From Corynebacterium sp. (lineage in GTDB: Bacteria; Actinomycetota; Actinomycetes; Mycobacteriales; Mycobacteriaceae): a stretch of 64,000 nucleotides of DNA. Shown here piece after piece: positions 42,399 through 51,046 of this stretch. Both the position numbers and the translations under genes were made by a program. The notes under the pieces are model-generated. The model did no database searches. It had not been told where the DNA came from and saw only the letters and a list, made by a program, of their open reading frames with translations. Within the stretch, counting starts at the first letter, position 1. Each line of letters opens with the position of its first letter. The stretch lies in the NCBI RefSeq assembly GCF_030532325.1, contig NZ_JAUNLS010000015.1, positions 1 to 64,000 on the forward strand, given 5' to 3'.

Positions 42399-42415
42399 GA
42401 GGGGGTTACCCCCTC
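42399..42415 (-). terminator. Likely terminator of fkpA
   Basis: GAGGGGG at 42399-42405 and CCCCCTC at 42409-42415 form a 7-bp stem with a 3-nt loop just after the fkpA stop. On the minus strand a short T run (GTTTTC) follows 8 nt later. Confidence 0.5.
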
Positions 42416-42424
42416 GGCGGCGCG

Positions 42425-42781
42425 TTACGCGCGCAGCAGATCGATAACGAAGGTCAGGGTGCGGCCTGCCAGCGGGTGCGCACCACCGGCCGGGCCGTAG
42501 GCCTTCTCCGGCGGGATGATGAGCTTGCGGCGGCCACCGACCTTCATGCCCGGGATGCCTTCCTGCCAGCCGGCGATGAGGCCGGTCAGCGGGAACTCGA
42601 TGGACTGCCCGCGACCCCACGAAGAGTCAAACTCCTGGTTGGTCTCGTAGTCGACACCGACGTAGTGGACTTCCACGAAGCCGCCAGGCTGGGCCTCTGC
42701 GCCATCGCCCACCACAATGTCCTCGACGACGAGGTCAACGGGGGCCGGCTCAGTTGCGGGCTCGATAACGGGCTTATCCAT
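42425..42781 (-). CDS. fkpA: FKBP-type peptidyl-prolyl cis-trans isomerase
   Basis: A 118-residue cytoplasmic PPIase. The FKBP domain shows VEVHYVGVDYETNQEFDSSW, FPLTGLIAGWQEGIPGMKVG, RRKLIIPPEKAYGPAG and LTFVIDLLRA. The ATG follows AAGGAGG by 8 nt. It lies downstream of gltA but behind a strong terminator, so it has its own promoter. Confidence 0.95.
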   Translation of the reverse strand: MDKPVIEPATEPAPVDLVVEDIVVGDGAEAQPGGFVEVHYVGVDYETNQEFDSSWGRGQSIEFPLTGLIAGWQEGIPGMKVGGRRKLIIPPEKAYGPAGGAHPLAGRTLTFVIDLLRA

Positions 42782-42832
42782 CGGGATTATCCTCCTTGGG
42801 AAAGACTATTAGTGAATGGTTCACGCAAGAAA

Positions 42833-42880
42833 GGCCGAACCACATCGGCACCAGTATAAGGGGTGCCGTGGGGTTCGGCC
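42833..42880 (-). terminator. Strong terminator of gltA
   Basis: GGCCGAACC at 42833-42841 pairs with GGTTCGGCC at 42872-42880, and an inner CGGCACC/GGTGCCG pair extends the stem. On the minus strand TTTCTT follows. Confidence 0.85.
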
Positions 42881-42906
42881 CTATTTACGCTGTTCAAGCG
42901 GCGCCT

Positions 42907-44199
42907 TTAGCGCTCCTCACGCGGGGTGACCTTGCGCAGGGTCTCACCGGTGTAGATCTGACGCGGGCGGTTGATCTTGGTGTTGAACTCGAGCTGCTCG
43001 CGGTACTGAGCAATCCAGCCCGGCAGGCGGCCGATGGCGAAGAGGACGGTGAAGAAGTCCGTCGGGAAGCCCATGGCGCGGTAGATGAGGCCGGTGTAGA
43101 AGTCGACGTTCGGGTACAGCTTGCGGGAGACGAAGTACTCGTCCTCGAGGGCGATCTTCTCCAGATCCAGAGCCAGGTCCAGCATCGGGTCGCCACCGAG
43201 GTGGTCGATGATCTCGTAGGCGGTCTCCTTGACGATGGCCGCGCGTGGATCGTAGTTCTTGTACACGCGGTGGCCGAAGCCCATGAGGCGAACGCCCTTT
43301 TCCTTGTTCTTCACGCGGTTCATGAAGTCGGTGGCGTCACCGCCGTTGTTCTTCTGGATGTCATCGAGCATCTCCAGAACGGCCTGGTTAGCGCCGCCGT
43401 GCAGCGGGCCAGACAGGGCGTTGATGCCGCCGGCGATGGCGACGAACATGTTGGCCTGCGCGGAGCCGATCATGCGCACGGTAGAGGTGGAGCAGTTCTG
43501 CTCGTGGTCAGCGTGCAGGATGAGCAGCTTGTCCAGCGCCTTGGCCACGACCGGGTCGACCTCGTACTCCTCGGTCGGGTAACCGAACATCATGCGCAGG
43601 AAGTTCTCGCGCGCGTTGAGGCGGTTATCCGGGTACATGTAGGGCTTGCCCTGGGAGGCGCGGTAAGCGTAAGCGGCTAGCATCGGCACCTTGGCCAGCA
43701 GGCGGACGGTTGCCTTGTCCAGCTGCTCCTCATCGAGCGGGTTGAGCTGGTCCTGGTAGTAGGAGGAGAGAATGTTCACCGAGGAGGCCAGAACGGCCAT
43801 CGGGTGAGCGTTACGCGGGAAGATGGAGAACTGCGCCTTGAAGTCCTCATCCAGCAGCGTGTGGTGACGGATCTGCATATTAAACTCATCGAGCTCTGCC
43901 TGGTTGGGCAGCTTGCCCTTGATGAGGAGATAGGACACCTCGTTGAAGGTTGCGTTCTCGGCGAGATCCGCGATGTCGTAGCCGCGGTGGCGCAGGATGC
44001 CCTCTTCACCGTTAATGAAGGTGATCTTGGACTCGGTGGAACCGGTGGCTGCGTAGCCCGGGTCGAAGGTCACAAGGCCAGTCTCATTGCGAAGCTTGCC
44101 AATGTCGAAACCGGAGTCGCCCTCCGTGGACTGCTTGATGTCCATCTCGTACTCCCCGCCGGGGTACTGGAGAACTACCTTGTTTTCTGGAGAAGCCAC
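42907..44199 (-). CDS. gltA: Citrate synthase
   Basis: A 430-residue type II citrate synthase, the first step of the TCA cycle. GTG 44199 (AAAGGA six nt upstream) is preferred over a longer start. Very close to C. glutamicum GltA: YPGGEYEMDIKQS, GSTESKITFINGEEGILRHR, LHADHEQNCSTSTVRMIGSA (catalytic His), GPLHGGANQAVLEML (second His) and GFGHRVYKNYDPRA. It ends in RKVTPREER. It is divergent from serC across 150 nt, where TCACA (44260-44264) and TGTGA (44278-44282) form an outward-facing inverted pair. Confidence 0.97.
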   Translation of the reverse strand: MASPENKVVLQYPGGEYEMDIKQSTEGDSGFDIGKLRNETGLVTFDPGYAATGSTESKITFINGEEGILRHRGYDIADLAENATFNEVSYLLIKGKLPNQAELDEFNMQIRHHTLLDEDFKAQFSIFPRNAHPMAVLASSVNILSSYYQDQLNPLDEEQLDKATVRLLAKVPMLAAYAYRASQGKPYMYPDNRLNARENFLRMMFGYPTEEYEVDPVVAKALDKLLILHADHEQNCSTSTVRMIGSAQANMFVAIAGGINALSGPLHGGANQAVLEMLDDIQKNNGGDATDFMNRVKNKEKGVRLMGFGHRVYKNYDPRAAIVKETAYEIIDHLGGDPMLDLALDLEKIALEDEYFVSRKLYPNVDFYTGLIYRAMGFPTDFFTVLFAIGRLPGWIAQYREQLEFNTKINRPRQIYTGETLRKVTPREER

Positions 44200-44336
44200 T
44201 GTTCGTCCTTTCTCAACGCATGGAGCCGGCACAAAGCCGGCACGATTAAACTAATCTCTTCACACTTTATCAAAACTTGTGATACTGCCAACATTGAGAA
44301 TTTTTCCAAATATCTAACGGGCAACCGAATTTGGGC

Positions 44337-44342
44337 TACACT
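44337..44342 (+). promoter_or_regulatory. -10 element of serC, leaderless pattern
   Basis: TACACT ends 7 nt before ATG 44350 and no Shine-Dalgarno is present. Confidence 0.55.
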
Positions 44343-44349
44343 ACCCCGC

Positions 44350-45480
44350 ATGAGCAACTCGGAAATCGTCTTACCAGCAGAATTTCTCCCATCCGACGGC
44401 CGCTTCGGTTGCGGCCCCTCTAAGGTCCGCCCCGCCCAAATTGAGGCAATCTCCGCCGCCGCCACGAGCGTGATGGGCACCTCCCACCGCCAGCCCGCCG
44501 TCAAGAATGTGGTGGGGTCCATCCGCGAGGGGCTCAGCGAGTTCTTCTCCCTGCCGGAGGGCTACGAGATCGTTCTCTCCCTCGGCGGCGCCACCGCTTT
44601 TTGGGATTCTGCCACCTTCGGGCTCATCGAGCGCCAGTCCGCGCACCTGAGCTTCGGCGAGTTCTCTTCGAAGTTTGCCAAGGCAAGTTCTCAGGCCCCG
44701 TGGCTGGAGGCTCCCCTGGTGACCGAGGCCCCCGTGGGCACCTCCCCCAACCCGCTCGAGGCGGACTTCGGCTCCGCGGACGTCGTGGCCTGGGCCCACA
44801 ACGAGACCTCCACCGGCGCCATGGTGCCGGTGGTACGCCCCAACCCGGACAACCGCGAGCAACTTGTCGTGGTGGACGCCACCTCCGGCGCCGGCGGCCT
44901 GCCGGTGGAGATGGCCAACGCGGACGTCTACTACTTCTCCCCGCAGAAATGCTTTGCTTCCGACGGCGGCCTGTGGCTGGCGGCCATGTCCCCGGCGGCC
45001 CTGGAGCGCATCGAGCGCATCAACGCCTCCGAGCGCTTCATCCCGGCCTTCCTCAACCTGCAGACCGCCGTGGATAACTCCCGCAAGAACCAGACCTACA
45101 ACACCCCTGCGGTGGCCACACTGCTCATGCTGGATAACCAGGTGCAGTGGATGAATGCCAACGGCGGCCTCGATGGCATGGTGGAGCGCACCCGCGCCAA
45201 CTCCGACGTCCTCTACTCCTGGGCCGAGTCCCGCCCGGAGGCCACCCCCTTCGTGGCCGATCCGGCCTCGCGTTCCCTCGTGGTGGGCACCATCGACTTC
45301 GACGAGTCTGTCGACGCCGCCGCGCTGGCCACGACCCTGCGCGCCAACGGCATTCTCGACGTCGAGCCCTACCGCAAGCTGGGCCGCAACCAGCTGCGCG
45401 TGGGCATGTTCCCGGCTATTGAGACTGGTGACGTCGACAAGCTCACCGGCGCCATCGACTACGTGCTAGATCAGCGCTAG
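44350..45480 (+). CDS. serC: Phosphoserine aminotransferase
   Basis: A 376-residue PLP enzyme of the mycobacterial/corynebacterial SerC type. Seen: FGCGPSKVRPAQIEAI, GTSHRQPAVKNVVGSIREGL, LSLGGATAFWDSATFGL, WAHNETSTGAMVPV, VVDATSGAGGLPVEM and the PLP lysine in YYFSPQKCFASDGG. It makes 3-phosphoserine for serine synthesis; some SerC also act on 4-phosphohydroxythreonine. The gene ends 37 nt before the convergent phosphonate operon. Confidence 0.95.
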   Translation: MSNSEIVLPAEFLPSDGRFGCGPSKVRPAQIEAISAAATSVMGTSHRQPAVKNVVGSIREGLSEFFSLPEGYEIVLSLGGATAFWDSATFGLIERQSAHLSFGEFSSKFAKASSQAPWLEAPLVTEAPVGTSPNPLEADFGSADVVAWAHNETSTGAMVPVVRPNPDNREQLVVVDATSGAGGLPVEMANADVYYFSPQKCFASDGGLWLAAMSPAALERIERINASERFIPAFLNLQTAVDNSRKNQTYNTPAVATLLMLDNQVQWMNANGGLDGMVERTRANSDVLYSWAESRPEATPFVADPASRSLVVGTIDFDESVDAAALATTLRANGILDVEPYRKLGRNQLRVGMFPAIETGDVDKLTGAIDYVLDQR

Positions 45481-45517
45481 CACTGCCTCGAAAGGCTCCA
45501 ACGCTTGACAGCGCCTC

Positions 45518-46567
45518 CTAGAACTGGATCAGCGTGCGCAGCTCGCGCGGGCTCCTAGGCCCCGCCTGCGCAGCGCGGTAAAAGACCGCAGGTACCTCGG
45601 CCAAGGCGATGGGGCCTGCGGTTATCTGATCCCAGGGGATCCGCGAGCTGCCCAGGCTGCGCACCTAGCGCTCGAGGTGGCGCGGCTCGTAGTTGTGCAC
45701 GCCGGTCACAGTGCGCCAGCCGCGCACGATCCACTCTGGGTCCAGGTCAACCGCGGGCGAGGTTGCCACCGAGCCCACCAGTACCGCGCGCGCACCGATA
45801 TCCAGTCGCTGCATGCAGGTCCCCACCCCGGCCTGGGTGCCGGAGAGCTCCAGGCAGACGTCGAAGCTCTCCTGTTCCAGGGACTCCTCCCCCGGCACCG
45901 CCGTGGCGCCCAGTGCGGTGGCGAGCTCGCGGCGCTCGGCGTTGGGCTCCATGGCCACCACCTGCGCCCCGGCGCGAATGGCCTCGTCCACGGCCACCAG
46001 CCCCAGCATGCCCACGCCCACCACGAGCACGCGCGCGCCCTGCAGGTTCTCTATGCCACCGGCGGCTTCCGACGCCGCGGCGACGGTCGCGCCGGCACAG
46101 GAGGCGATGGACGCGGGGGCATCGCCAAGCTCATCAGGCACCGCAATCACCGGCTGGTTCTCCCGCAGCACCACGTGCGTGGCGTAGGTGCCGGAGAGCG
46201 GCCAGATGGAGTCGAAGGCCTCGTGGCCAGTCTTGAGCACGCTGAGGCACTTGGCCGTCATGCCCGTCCGGCAACGGCGGCACCGGCCACAGGGCGCGGT
46301 GACGGAGAAGGTCACCCGCTGGCCCACGCGCAGGGCGGGATTGCGGGTTTCCTCCACCATGCCTACGCCCTCATGGCCCAGGATGGAGGGGCAGGGCTGC
46401 TGGCGCCGGCCCAGGACGGTGTGGAAATCCGAGCCGCACATGGTGGCCGCCCGCAGACGGATGAGGCTCTCGCCGGAGGCGAGCTGCGGGGCGGCGATCT
46501 CGCGCTGCTCGAAGTTCAGGCCCCCGGTCCACACCTGGGCGCGGATCTGCGTTGCGTTTTGGCTCAT
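45518..46567 (-). pseudogene. Phosphonate-associated zinc alcohol dehydrogenase, interrupted by an in-frame amber stop
   Basis: Codons from ATG 46567 give a 300-residue medium-chain dehydrogenase that stops at TAG 45665-45667 after HNYEPRHLER. The same frame continues without further stops for 48 residues (with ITAGPIALAEVPAVFYRAAQ and ending RELRTLIQF) to TAG 45518-45520. This is the expected C-terminal end of a zinc-ADH of about 349 residues. Features present: catalytic zinc region CGSDFHTVLG and GHEGVG, structural zinc CGRCRRCRTGMTAKC, NAD region VLVVGVGMLGLVAVDEA. Proteins of this kind (TIGR03366-like) occur in phosphonate operons. The last gene of the operon, it starts 16 nt after the HAD gene. 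The truncated protein may or may not work. Confidence 0.82.
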
Positions 46568-46583
46568 GCTTCCCGCCCCAGCC

Positions 46584-47270
46584 CTAGTCCTGCAGGCACT
46601 CGGCCAGCTCGGGCAGCCCGGTGATCTCGGCGGCAGAATCCAGCACGTGATCGGCGCCCAGCTCGCCGAACTTCTCGCGGCTGAGGTGTCCGGTGAGCAC
46701 GCCCACGCTCGTGACCTGCGCGCGCTGCGCGGAGACCACGTCGGCCTCGGTGTCACCGCAGCTGAGCACCTGGGCGGGGTCCGTCACCCCAGCCTGCTCC
46801 ATGACGCGCTGGATGAGGAAGGGCTCGGGGCGTCCGGCCTCGACTTCGTCGCCGGCCGCGGAGAAGTCAATAACGGAGTCGTCCCATCCCATCGCCCCCA
46901 GAATGAGGTCCACGATCTCGCGGGAGAAGCCCGTGGTCAGCCCCACCTTGATGCCGGCGGCGCGCAGGGCGGCGAAGGCCTCCTCGACGCCGTCGATGGG
47001 CTGCGGCGGGTTCTGACGGTAGGTGGAGTCGAGCTCCTCGCGGAACCACTGCCAGGCCTTCTCGTGGATCTCCGGAGTGGGCTCGATGCCGCCCTCGCTG
47101 AGCAGCTTGCCGATGGCCCAGCGCTTCTCGGTGCCCATGTACTTCTGGAAGGTCTCGTCGCTGAACTGGGCGCCCTCGCGCTCCGCGGCCTCGCGCAGGA
47201 CGCGGTAGACCTCGTCGCGCTCGTTGACGGTGGTTCCTGCCATGTCGAAGATGGCCAATGCAATAGACAC
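46584..47270 (-). CDS. Phosphonatase-like HAD hydrolase of a phosphonate operon
   Basis: A 228-residue HAD-superfamily protein. The nucleophile motif is FDMAGTT (Asp9), as in phosphonoacetaldehyde hydrolases. The helical cap contains YMGTEKRWAIGKLL, where the lysine is a candidate for the Schiff-base residue of PhnX. Later motifs are VGLTTGFSREI (Thr/Ser), GRPEPFLIQ and SCGDTEADVVSAQ (acidic motif IV). It resembles TIGR03351 proteins rather than classic PhnX. Expected reaction: C-P bond cleavage of phosphonoacetaldehyde or a related aldehyde to phosphate. GTG 47270 follows AGGAG. It lies between phnE and the dehydrogenase. Confidence 0.85.
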   Translation of the reverse strand: MSIALAIFDMAGTTVNERDEVYRVLREAAEREGAQFSDETFQKYMGTEKRWAIGKLLSEGGIEPTPEIHEKAWQWFREELDSTYRQNPPQPIDGVEEAFAALRAAGIKVGLTTGFSREIVDLILGAMGWDDSVIDFSAAGDEVEAGRPEPFLIQRVMEQAGVTDPAQVLSCGDTEADVVSAQRAQVTSVGVLTGHLSREKFGELGADHVLDSAAEITGLPELAECLQD

Positions 47271-47332
47271 GGGATGTGTCTCCTTTCTTGTTTCTTGTGT
47301 TTCTGTTTTCTTTCACTGTGTGTGAGCTCCTG

Positions 47333-49015
47333 CTAGCGCACGGCCTTGCGCAGCCACATGGACAGCGCCTCGAAGGCCAGCACCACCAGCACCATGAGGA
47401 TGAGGATGTAGGTCACCACATCGAACTGGTTCACGCGCGAGGCGTTGAGCAGCTGGAAGCCGATGCCGCCTGCGCCCACCACGCCCAGCAGGGTGGCGGA
47501 GCGAATGTTGGTGTCGAGGAGGTAGAGCGTGTGCGCCACAAACGCCGGGGCCGCCTGGCGCACGGTGGCTGCGAAGAAGATCTGCGGCTCGGTGGCACCC
47601 GTGGTGCGCACTGCTTCTTGGATGTCCACGTTGGTCTCCTCCAGCGAGTCCGCCACCAGCTTGGAGAGCAGGCCCACCGCGCCGAGTGCCAGGGCCAGCG
47701 TGCCGGCCACCGCACCGAGGCCGGATATGATGACGAAGACGATGGCCAGGATGAGCTCCGGGATACCGCGGATGATGACGATGAGCACGCGGAAGGTGGT
47801 GTGCACCGCCTTGTTGGCCACCACGTTGCGGGCAGCGAGGATGCCAATCGGCAGCGCCAGGATGGCGCCCAGGAAGGTCGCGGCGAAGGCGATGCGCAGG
47901 GTGTCGAGCAGGAGGACGAGGATGTCGGCGCCGATGCCGCCGTCGGAAGGCGGCAGGAAGAGCGCGGCAGTCTCCGGGAGATCGCGCAGGCCCTCCACAA
48001 AGGCAGCCCAGGAGAGATCCACGCGGGCGAAGGCCGCCCAGGTCAGGATGATAAGTAGCGCAAGTGCGGCGAAGCGGCGCACGCGCTCCATGGTCCACGG
48101 CGGGTTGATGCCCACCTGCTGCTCGGTTTCCGTCTGGAAGAGCTTGTCCACCCAGATGGAGGTGCGCGCCTTTTGGCCGGACTTGCGCAGCAGCACGGCA
48201 CGCAGCACGCCAGAGATGAGCTCGACCACGATGCACAACGCCAGCACCACGAAGGCCAGGGCCATGCCTTTCTGGTAGTTCATCACGCGCAGGCTGTCTG
48301 AGATGGCCATGCCGATGCCGCCCACGCCGACGTAGCCCAGCAGCACCGAGGTGCGCAGGTTGATGTCGAAGCGGTGCAGCGCGGTGGCGATGATTTGCGG
48401 CATGAGCGCTTGCGGCACGGCGGTGAGGATCTGTTGGCCACGCGTGGCGCCGGCGGACTCGATGGATTCGCGGGGGCGATCATCAAGCTCCTCGATGGCA
48501 TCCGAGTAGAGCTTGGCCACCATGCCCACCGAGTGCAGGCCCATGGCCAGGATGCCGCCAATAGCGCCCAGGCCGAACATGCGCATGAAGATGATCGCCA
48601 GCACCAAGTCCGGTACCGCGCGGGCGAGGACGATGAGCGCGCGCGAGGTCATGTGGGCGCCCCGATTCGGGGAGGTGGGCTTGGCCGCCCACAGCGCCAG
48701 CGGCAGCGAGAGAATAACGGAAAGCAGCGTGGCGAGGAAGACGATGGCCAGGGTCTCGATGACCAGGCCGGCCAGCTCCGCGAAGGGCGGGAACTCCAGC
48801 GGAAACATGCGGGCGATGAAGGCTGCGGCGTTGTCCCCGGACTCCACCAGGGTCTCCACGCTGATGCCGATGGACTGCACGGACCAGGCTCCGCACACCG
48901 TCAGGGCGATGAGCACGAGTGCCGCCGCCGTGCCCTGGATGTTGCGCGGGCCCACCTGTGCGGTTCCCAGGGAGCCGGAGCCGCCCTGGGAGCGAGTACG
49001 GAAGGTGGTGGTCAT
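47333..49015 (-). CDS. phnE: Phosphonate ABC transporter permease, double-length PhnE fusion
   Basis: A 560-residue permease consisting of two PhnE units in one chain. Unit 1 (about 25-285) has the cytoplasmic EAA-type loop with SAGATRGQQILTAVPQALMP and then GYVGVGGIGMAISDSL. Unit 2 (about 305-560) has TTGATEPQIFFAATVRQAAP and GVVGAGGIGFQLLNASRVNQ. Each unit carries about five or six membrane helices, so a single chain could form the whole membrane pore that usually needs a PhnE dimer. It is immediately adjacent to phnC (TAA-ATG) and 62 nt before the HAD gene. Confidence 0.92.
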   Translation of the reverse strand: MTTTFRTRSQGGSGSLGTAQVGPRNIQGTAAALVLIALTVCGAWSVQSIGISVETLVESGDNAAAFIARMFPLEFPPFAELAGLVIETLAIVFLATLLSVILSLPLALWAAKPTSPNRGAHMTSRALIVLARAVPDLVLAIIFMRMFGLGAIGGILAMGLHSVGMVAKLYSDAIEELDDRPRESIESAGATRGQQILTAVPQALMPQIIATALHRFDINLRTSVLLGYVGVGGIGMAISDSLRVMNYQKGMALAFVVLALCIVVELISGVLRAVLLRKSGQKARTSIWVDKLFQTETEQQVGINPPWTMERVRRFAALALLIILTWAAFARVDLSWAAFVEGLRDLPETAALFLPPSDGGIGADILVLLLDTLRIAFAATFLGAILALPIGILAARNVVANKAVHTTFRVLIVIIRGIPELILAIVFVIISGLGAVAGTLALALGAVGLLSKLVADSLEETNVDIQEAVRTTGATEPQIFFAATVRQAAPAFVAHTLYLLDTNIRSATLLGVVGAGGIGFQLLNASRVNQFDVVTYILILMVLVVLAFEALSMWLRKAVR

Positions 49016-49870
49016 TTAAGCCTCCGTCAATCCGGCCGCAACAGAGCGCGTGGCCTGGCCCCCAGTTGTGTCCCCGGTTTGCTCGGCGGAGGAAACCGAC
49101 TGGTAGATCTGCGCCGCGGATTCCGCGGTGAGGTTTGCGGTGTCGCGATCGAAGCGCACCTTGCCCGCCTGCAGGCCCACGATGCGGTCCGCGAAGTCGA
49201 TGGCCAGCTGCACCTGGTGCAGCGAGGAGATCACCGTGAGATTGTCCTCGCGGCAGATCTGCTGCAACAGCTCAATGACGGCGTGGGAGGAAACGGGGTC
49301 GAGGGCGGCGACGGGTTCGTCGGCGAGCAGAATCTTGGGGTGCTGCATGAGTGCGCGCGCGATGGCCACGCGCTGCTGCTGCCCGCCGGAGAGCGTATCC
49401 GCGCGCTGGTGGGCGCGCTCCGCCAGCCCGACGTGCTCGAGAACCTCCAGGGCCTCCATCTTCACTGACTTGGGGTACATCATCAGGGAGATGCGCGGGC
49501 CGCGCAGCGAGCCGAGCGCGCCGGTGCAGACGTTCTCCAGCACGGACATCGGCCCCACCAGGTTGAAGGATTGGAAGATGACTCCGATATCGCGGCGCAG
49601 GTGGCGCAGCTCCTTCTTGCTCAGCGCGGCGACATCCTCCCCCAGCACCCGGACGTTGCCCTGGGTGGGGGTGTGCAGGCCGTTGATGTGGCGGAGAAGG
49701 GTGGACTTGCCGGAGCCGGACAGGCCCAACAGGACCGTGATTTCGCCGGTGCGGAAGCCAAGCTTGACATTATCCAGGCCCAGCACGCCACCGCCGAAGT
49801 CCTTGGTGACGTCTTGGATTTGCACCGCGTACTGGGCGTCAATTTCTTTCTGCAGTTCCGGTGTGATCAT
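49016..49870 (-). CDS. phnC: Phosphonate ABC transporter ATP-binding protein
   Basis: A 284-residue ATPase. ATG 49870 is preferred to longer frames that run into phnD. Walker A LGLSGSGKSTLL, Q-loop IFQSFNLVGPMSVLENVC, signature LSGGQQQRVAIARAL, Walker B ILLADEPVAALDPVS, and H-loop ISSLHQVQLA are all intact and in PhnC style. It energises the PhnE pore. Its stop abuts the phnE ATG. Confidence 0.93.
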   Translation of the reverse strand: MITPELQKEIDAQYAVQIQDVTKDFGGGVLGLDNVKLGFRTGEITVLLGLSGSGKSTLLRHINGLHTPTQGNVRVLGEDVAALSKKELRHLRRDIGVIFQSFNLVGPMSVLENVCTGALGSLRGPRISLMMYPKSVKMEALEVLEHVGLAERAHQRADTLSGGQQQRVAIARALMQHPKILLADEPVAALDPVSSHAVIELLQQICREDNLTVISSLHQVQLAIDFADRIVGLQAGKVRFDRDTANLTAESAAQIYQSVSSAEQTGDTTGGQATRSVAAGLTEA

Positions 49871-49926
49871 GGTGTGTTTCTCTCTGTTCTCGAGTGTTCC
49901 TCGGGCGTAGGTGTGAGCGCTGGGGC

Positions 49927-50898
49927 CTAGGAAACAGCCTTGCAGGCCTCGGCGTTGGTGACCTTGCAGGTCTCGCGGATGGCGTCGAAGTCGGAGTCCT
50001 TGACCGGCAGGTAGCCCCACTCAATCTCCTCTGGCAGGGTGCACTCCTCCTCGGAGGTGCAGATTCCGGCCTCCACCAGGGCCGGCTTGTTGGCCTTCTC
50101 GCGGATGGCGGTGGAGATCTTCTCGGCGGTCTCCTCATCCACGGTGGAGGTGTTGATGGCGATGGGGTCCTCGGTGATGGGGTCGGACTCCCACACGGAC
50201 TTCAGGGTGCCTGCCTCAATCTGGCCGGACTTCTCCAGGGTCTTGAGCATGGCGTCGTGGGCGAAGGCGATGTCACAGCCGCCGTCCTTGAGGGTGAGCA
50301 GGGAGGCATCGTGGCCGCCGGCCATGACCGGGGTAACGTCCTTTTCTGGATCCATGCCCTCGTCCATGAGGCCCTTGGTGGGGATGAGGTAGCCGGAGGT
50401 AGAGCCCGGGTCAACGAAGCAGACGTTCTTACCCTTGGCGTCAGCCAGCGAGGCAATGTCGGAGTCCTTGGTTACGTAGGCCAGGGAGGTGTAGGCCGGC
50501 GCCTTCTCCTTGTCGTTGGTCGGGGAAGCGATGGCCTCGATAGGCACGCCGGAATCCTTGGCAATGACATAGGAGAAGGGCCCGTAGGAGGCCACGTCGA
50601 TCTTGCCGGCGCGCTGGCCCTCGATGACCGCGGCGTAGTCGGAGGCGTTCTGGAACTCGACCTTGACACCGGCCTCCTGCTCGATGAGCTTGGCAATGTT
50701 TTCGTAGTCAGACTGCAGGGACTGGGAGGACTCGGCCGGCACGGCGGCGAAGGTGAGGGTATCGCCCGCCTCCTCGTCGGAGCTGGAGCCACAGGCGCTA
50801 AGCAGCGGGACGGACACCAGGGCGGTGGCCAGGAGGGCGGAAGCCGTGAGGCGGGTACGGGAAGAGGTGCTAGAAGCGGTGCGGATGCGGGACAGCAT
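49927..50898 (-). CDS. phnD: Phosphonate/phosphate-type ABC substrate-binding lipoprotein
   Basis: A 323-residue exported binding protein. ATG 50898 follows AGGAGAAC. The signal peptide ends in the lipobox LLSAC (about residue 36). The type-2 binding fold shows LTFAAVPAESSQSLQSDYEN, IDVASYGPFSYVIAKDSG (ligand Tyr/Ser region), CFVDPGSTSGYLIPTKGLMD (the STSGY loop that holds the phosphonate group) and GGHDASLLTLKDGGCDIAF. It captures phosphonates outside the membrane for PhnC/PhnE. It is first in the phnD-phnC-phnE-HAD-ADH unit. Confidence 0.93.
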   Translation of the reverse strand: MLSRIRTASSTSSRTRLTASALLATALVSVPLLSACGSSSDEEAGDTLTFAAVPAESSQSLQSDYENIAKLIEQEAGVKVEFQNASDYAAVIEGQRAGKIDVASYGPFSYVIAKDSGVPIEAIASPTNDKEKAPAYTSLAYVTKDSDIASLADAKGKNVCFVDPGSTSGYLIPTKGLMDEGMDPEKDVTPVMAGGHDASLLTLKDGGCDIAFAHDAMLKTLEKSGQIEAGTLKSVWESDPITEDPIAINTSTVDEETAEKISTAIREKANKPALVEAGICTSEEECTLPEEIEWGYLPVKDSDFDAIRETCKVTNAEACKAVS

Positions 50899-51000
50899 GT
50901 GGGTTCTCCTGAGGTGTGAGAGGGCGTTGACGCCCGTGAGTCTGAATGACATAGTCAGCGGCACTGTCAGTGACACAGTTATTGTCCGGTGCGATTCCGG

Positions 51001-51037
51001 ACTTGTCTATTCGAGTGGGAAGAATTAATGGACAAGT
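51001..51037. promoter_or_regulatory. Candidate operator upstream of phnD
   Basis: ACTTGTCTATTCG (51001-51013, plus strand) faces ACTTGTCCATT (minus strand of 51027-51037). The two half-sites face each other and share ACTTGTC. They lie 103-139 nt before the phnD start and 10 nt after the FAD gene. The same two half-site variants occur at 52196-52221. Confidence 0.6.
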
Positions 51038-51046
51038 AACCTGGCG

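Noticed and set aside
44260..44282. GlxR site between gltA and serC
   Set aside because: TCACA and TGTGA are present but in the outward order with 13 nt between them, which does not fit the TGTGA-N6-TCACA consensus.
45665..45667. Pyrrolysine or programmed readthrough at the amber codon
   Set aside because: No pyl genes are known in this group and no readthrough structure was seen; mutation is simpler.
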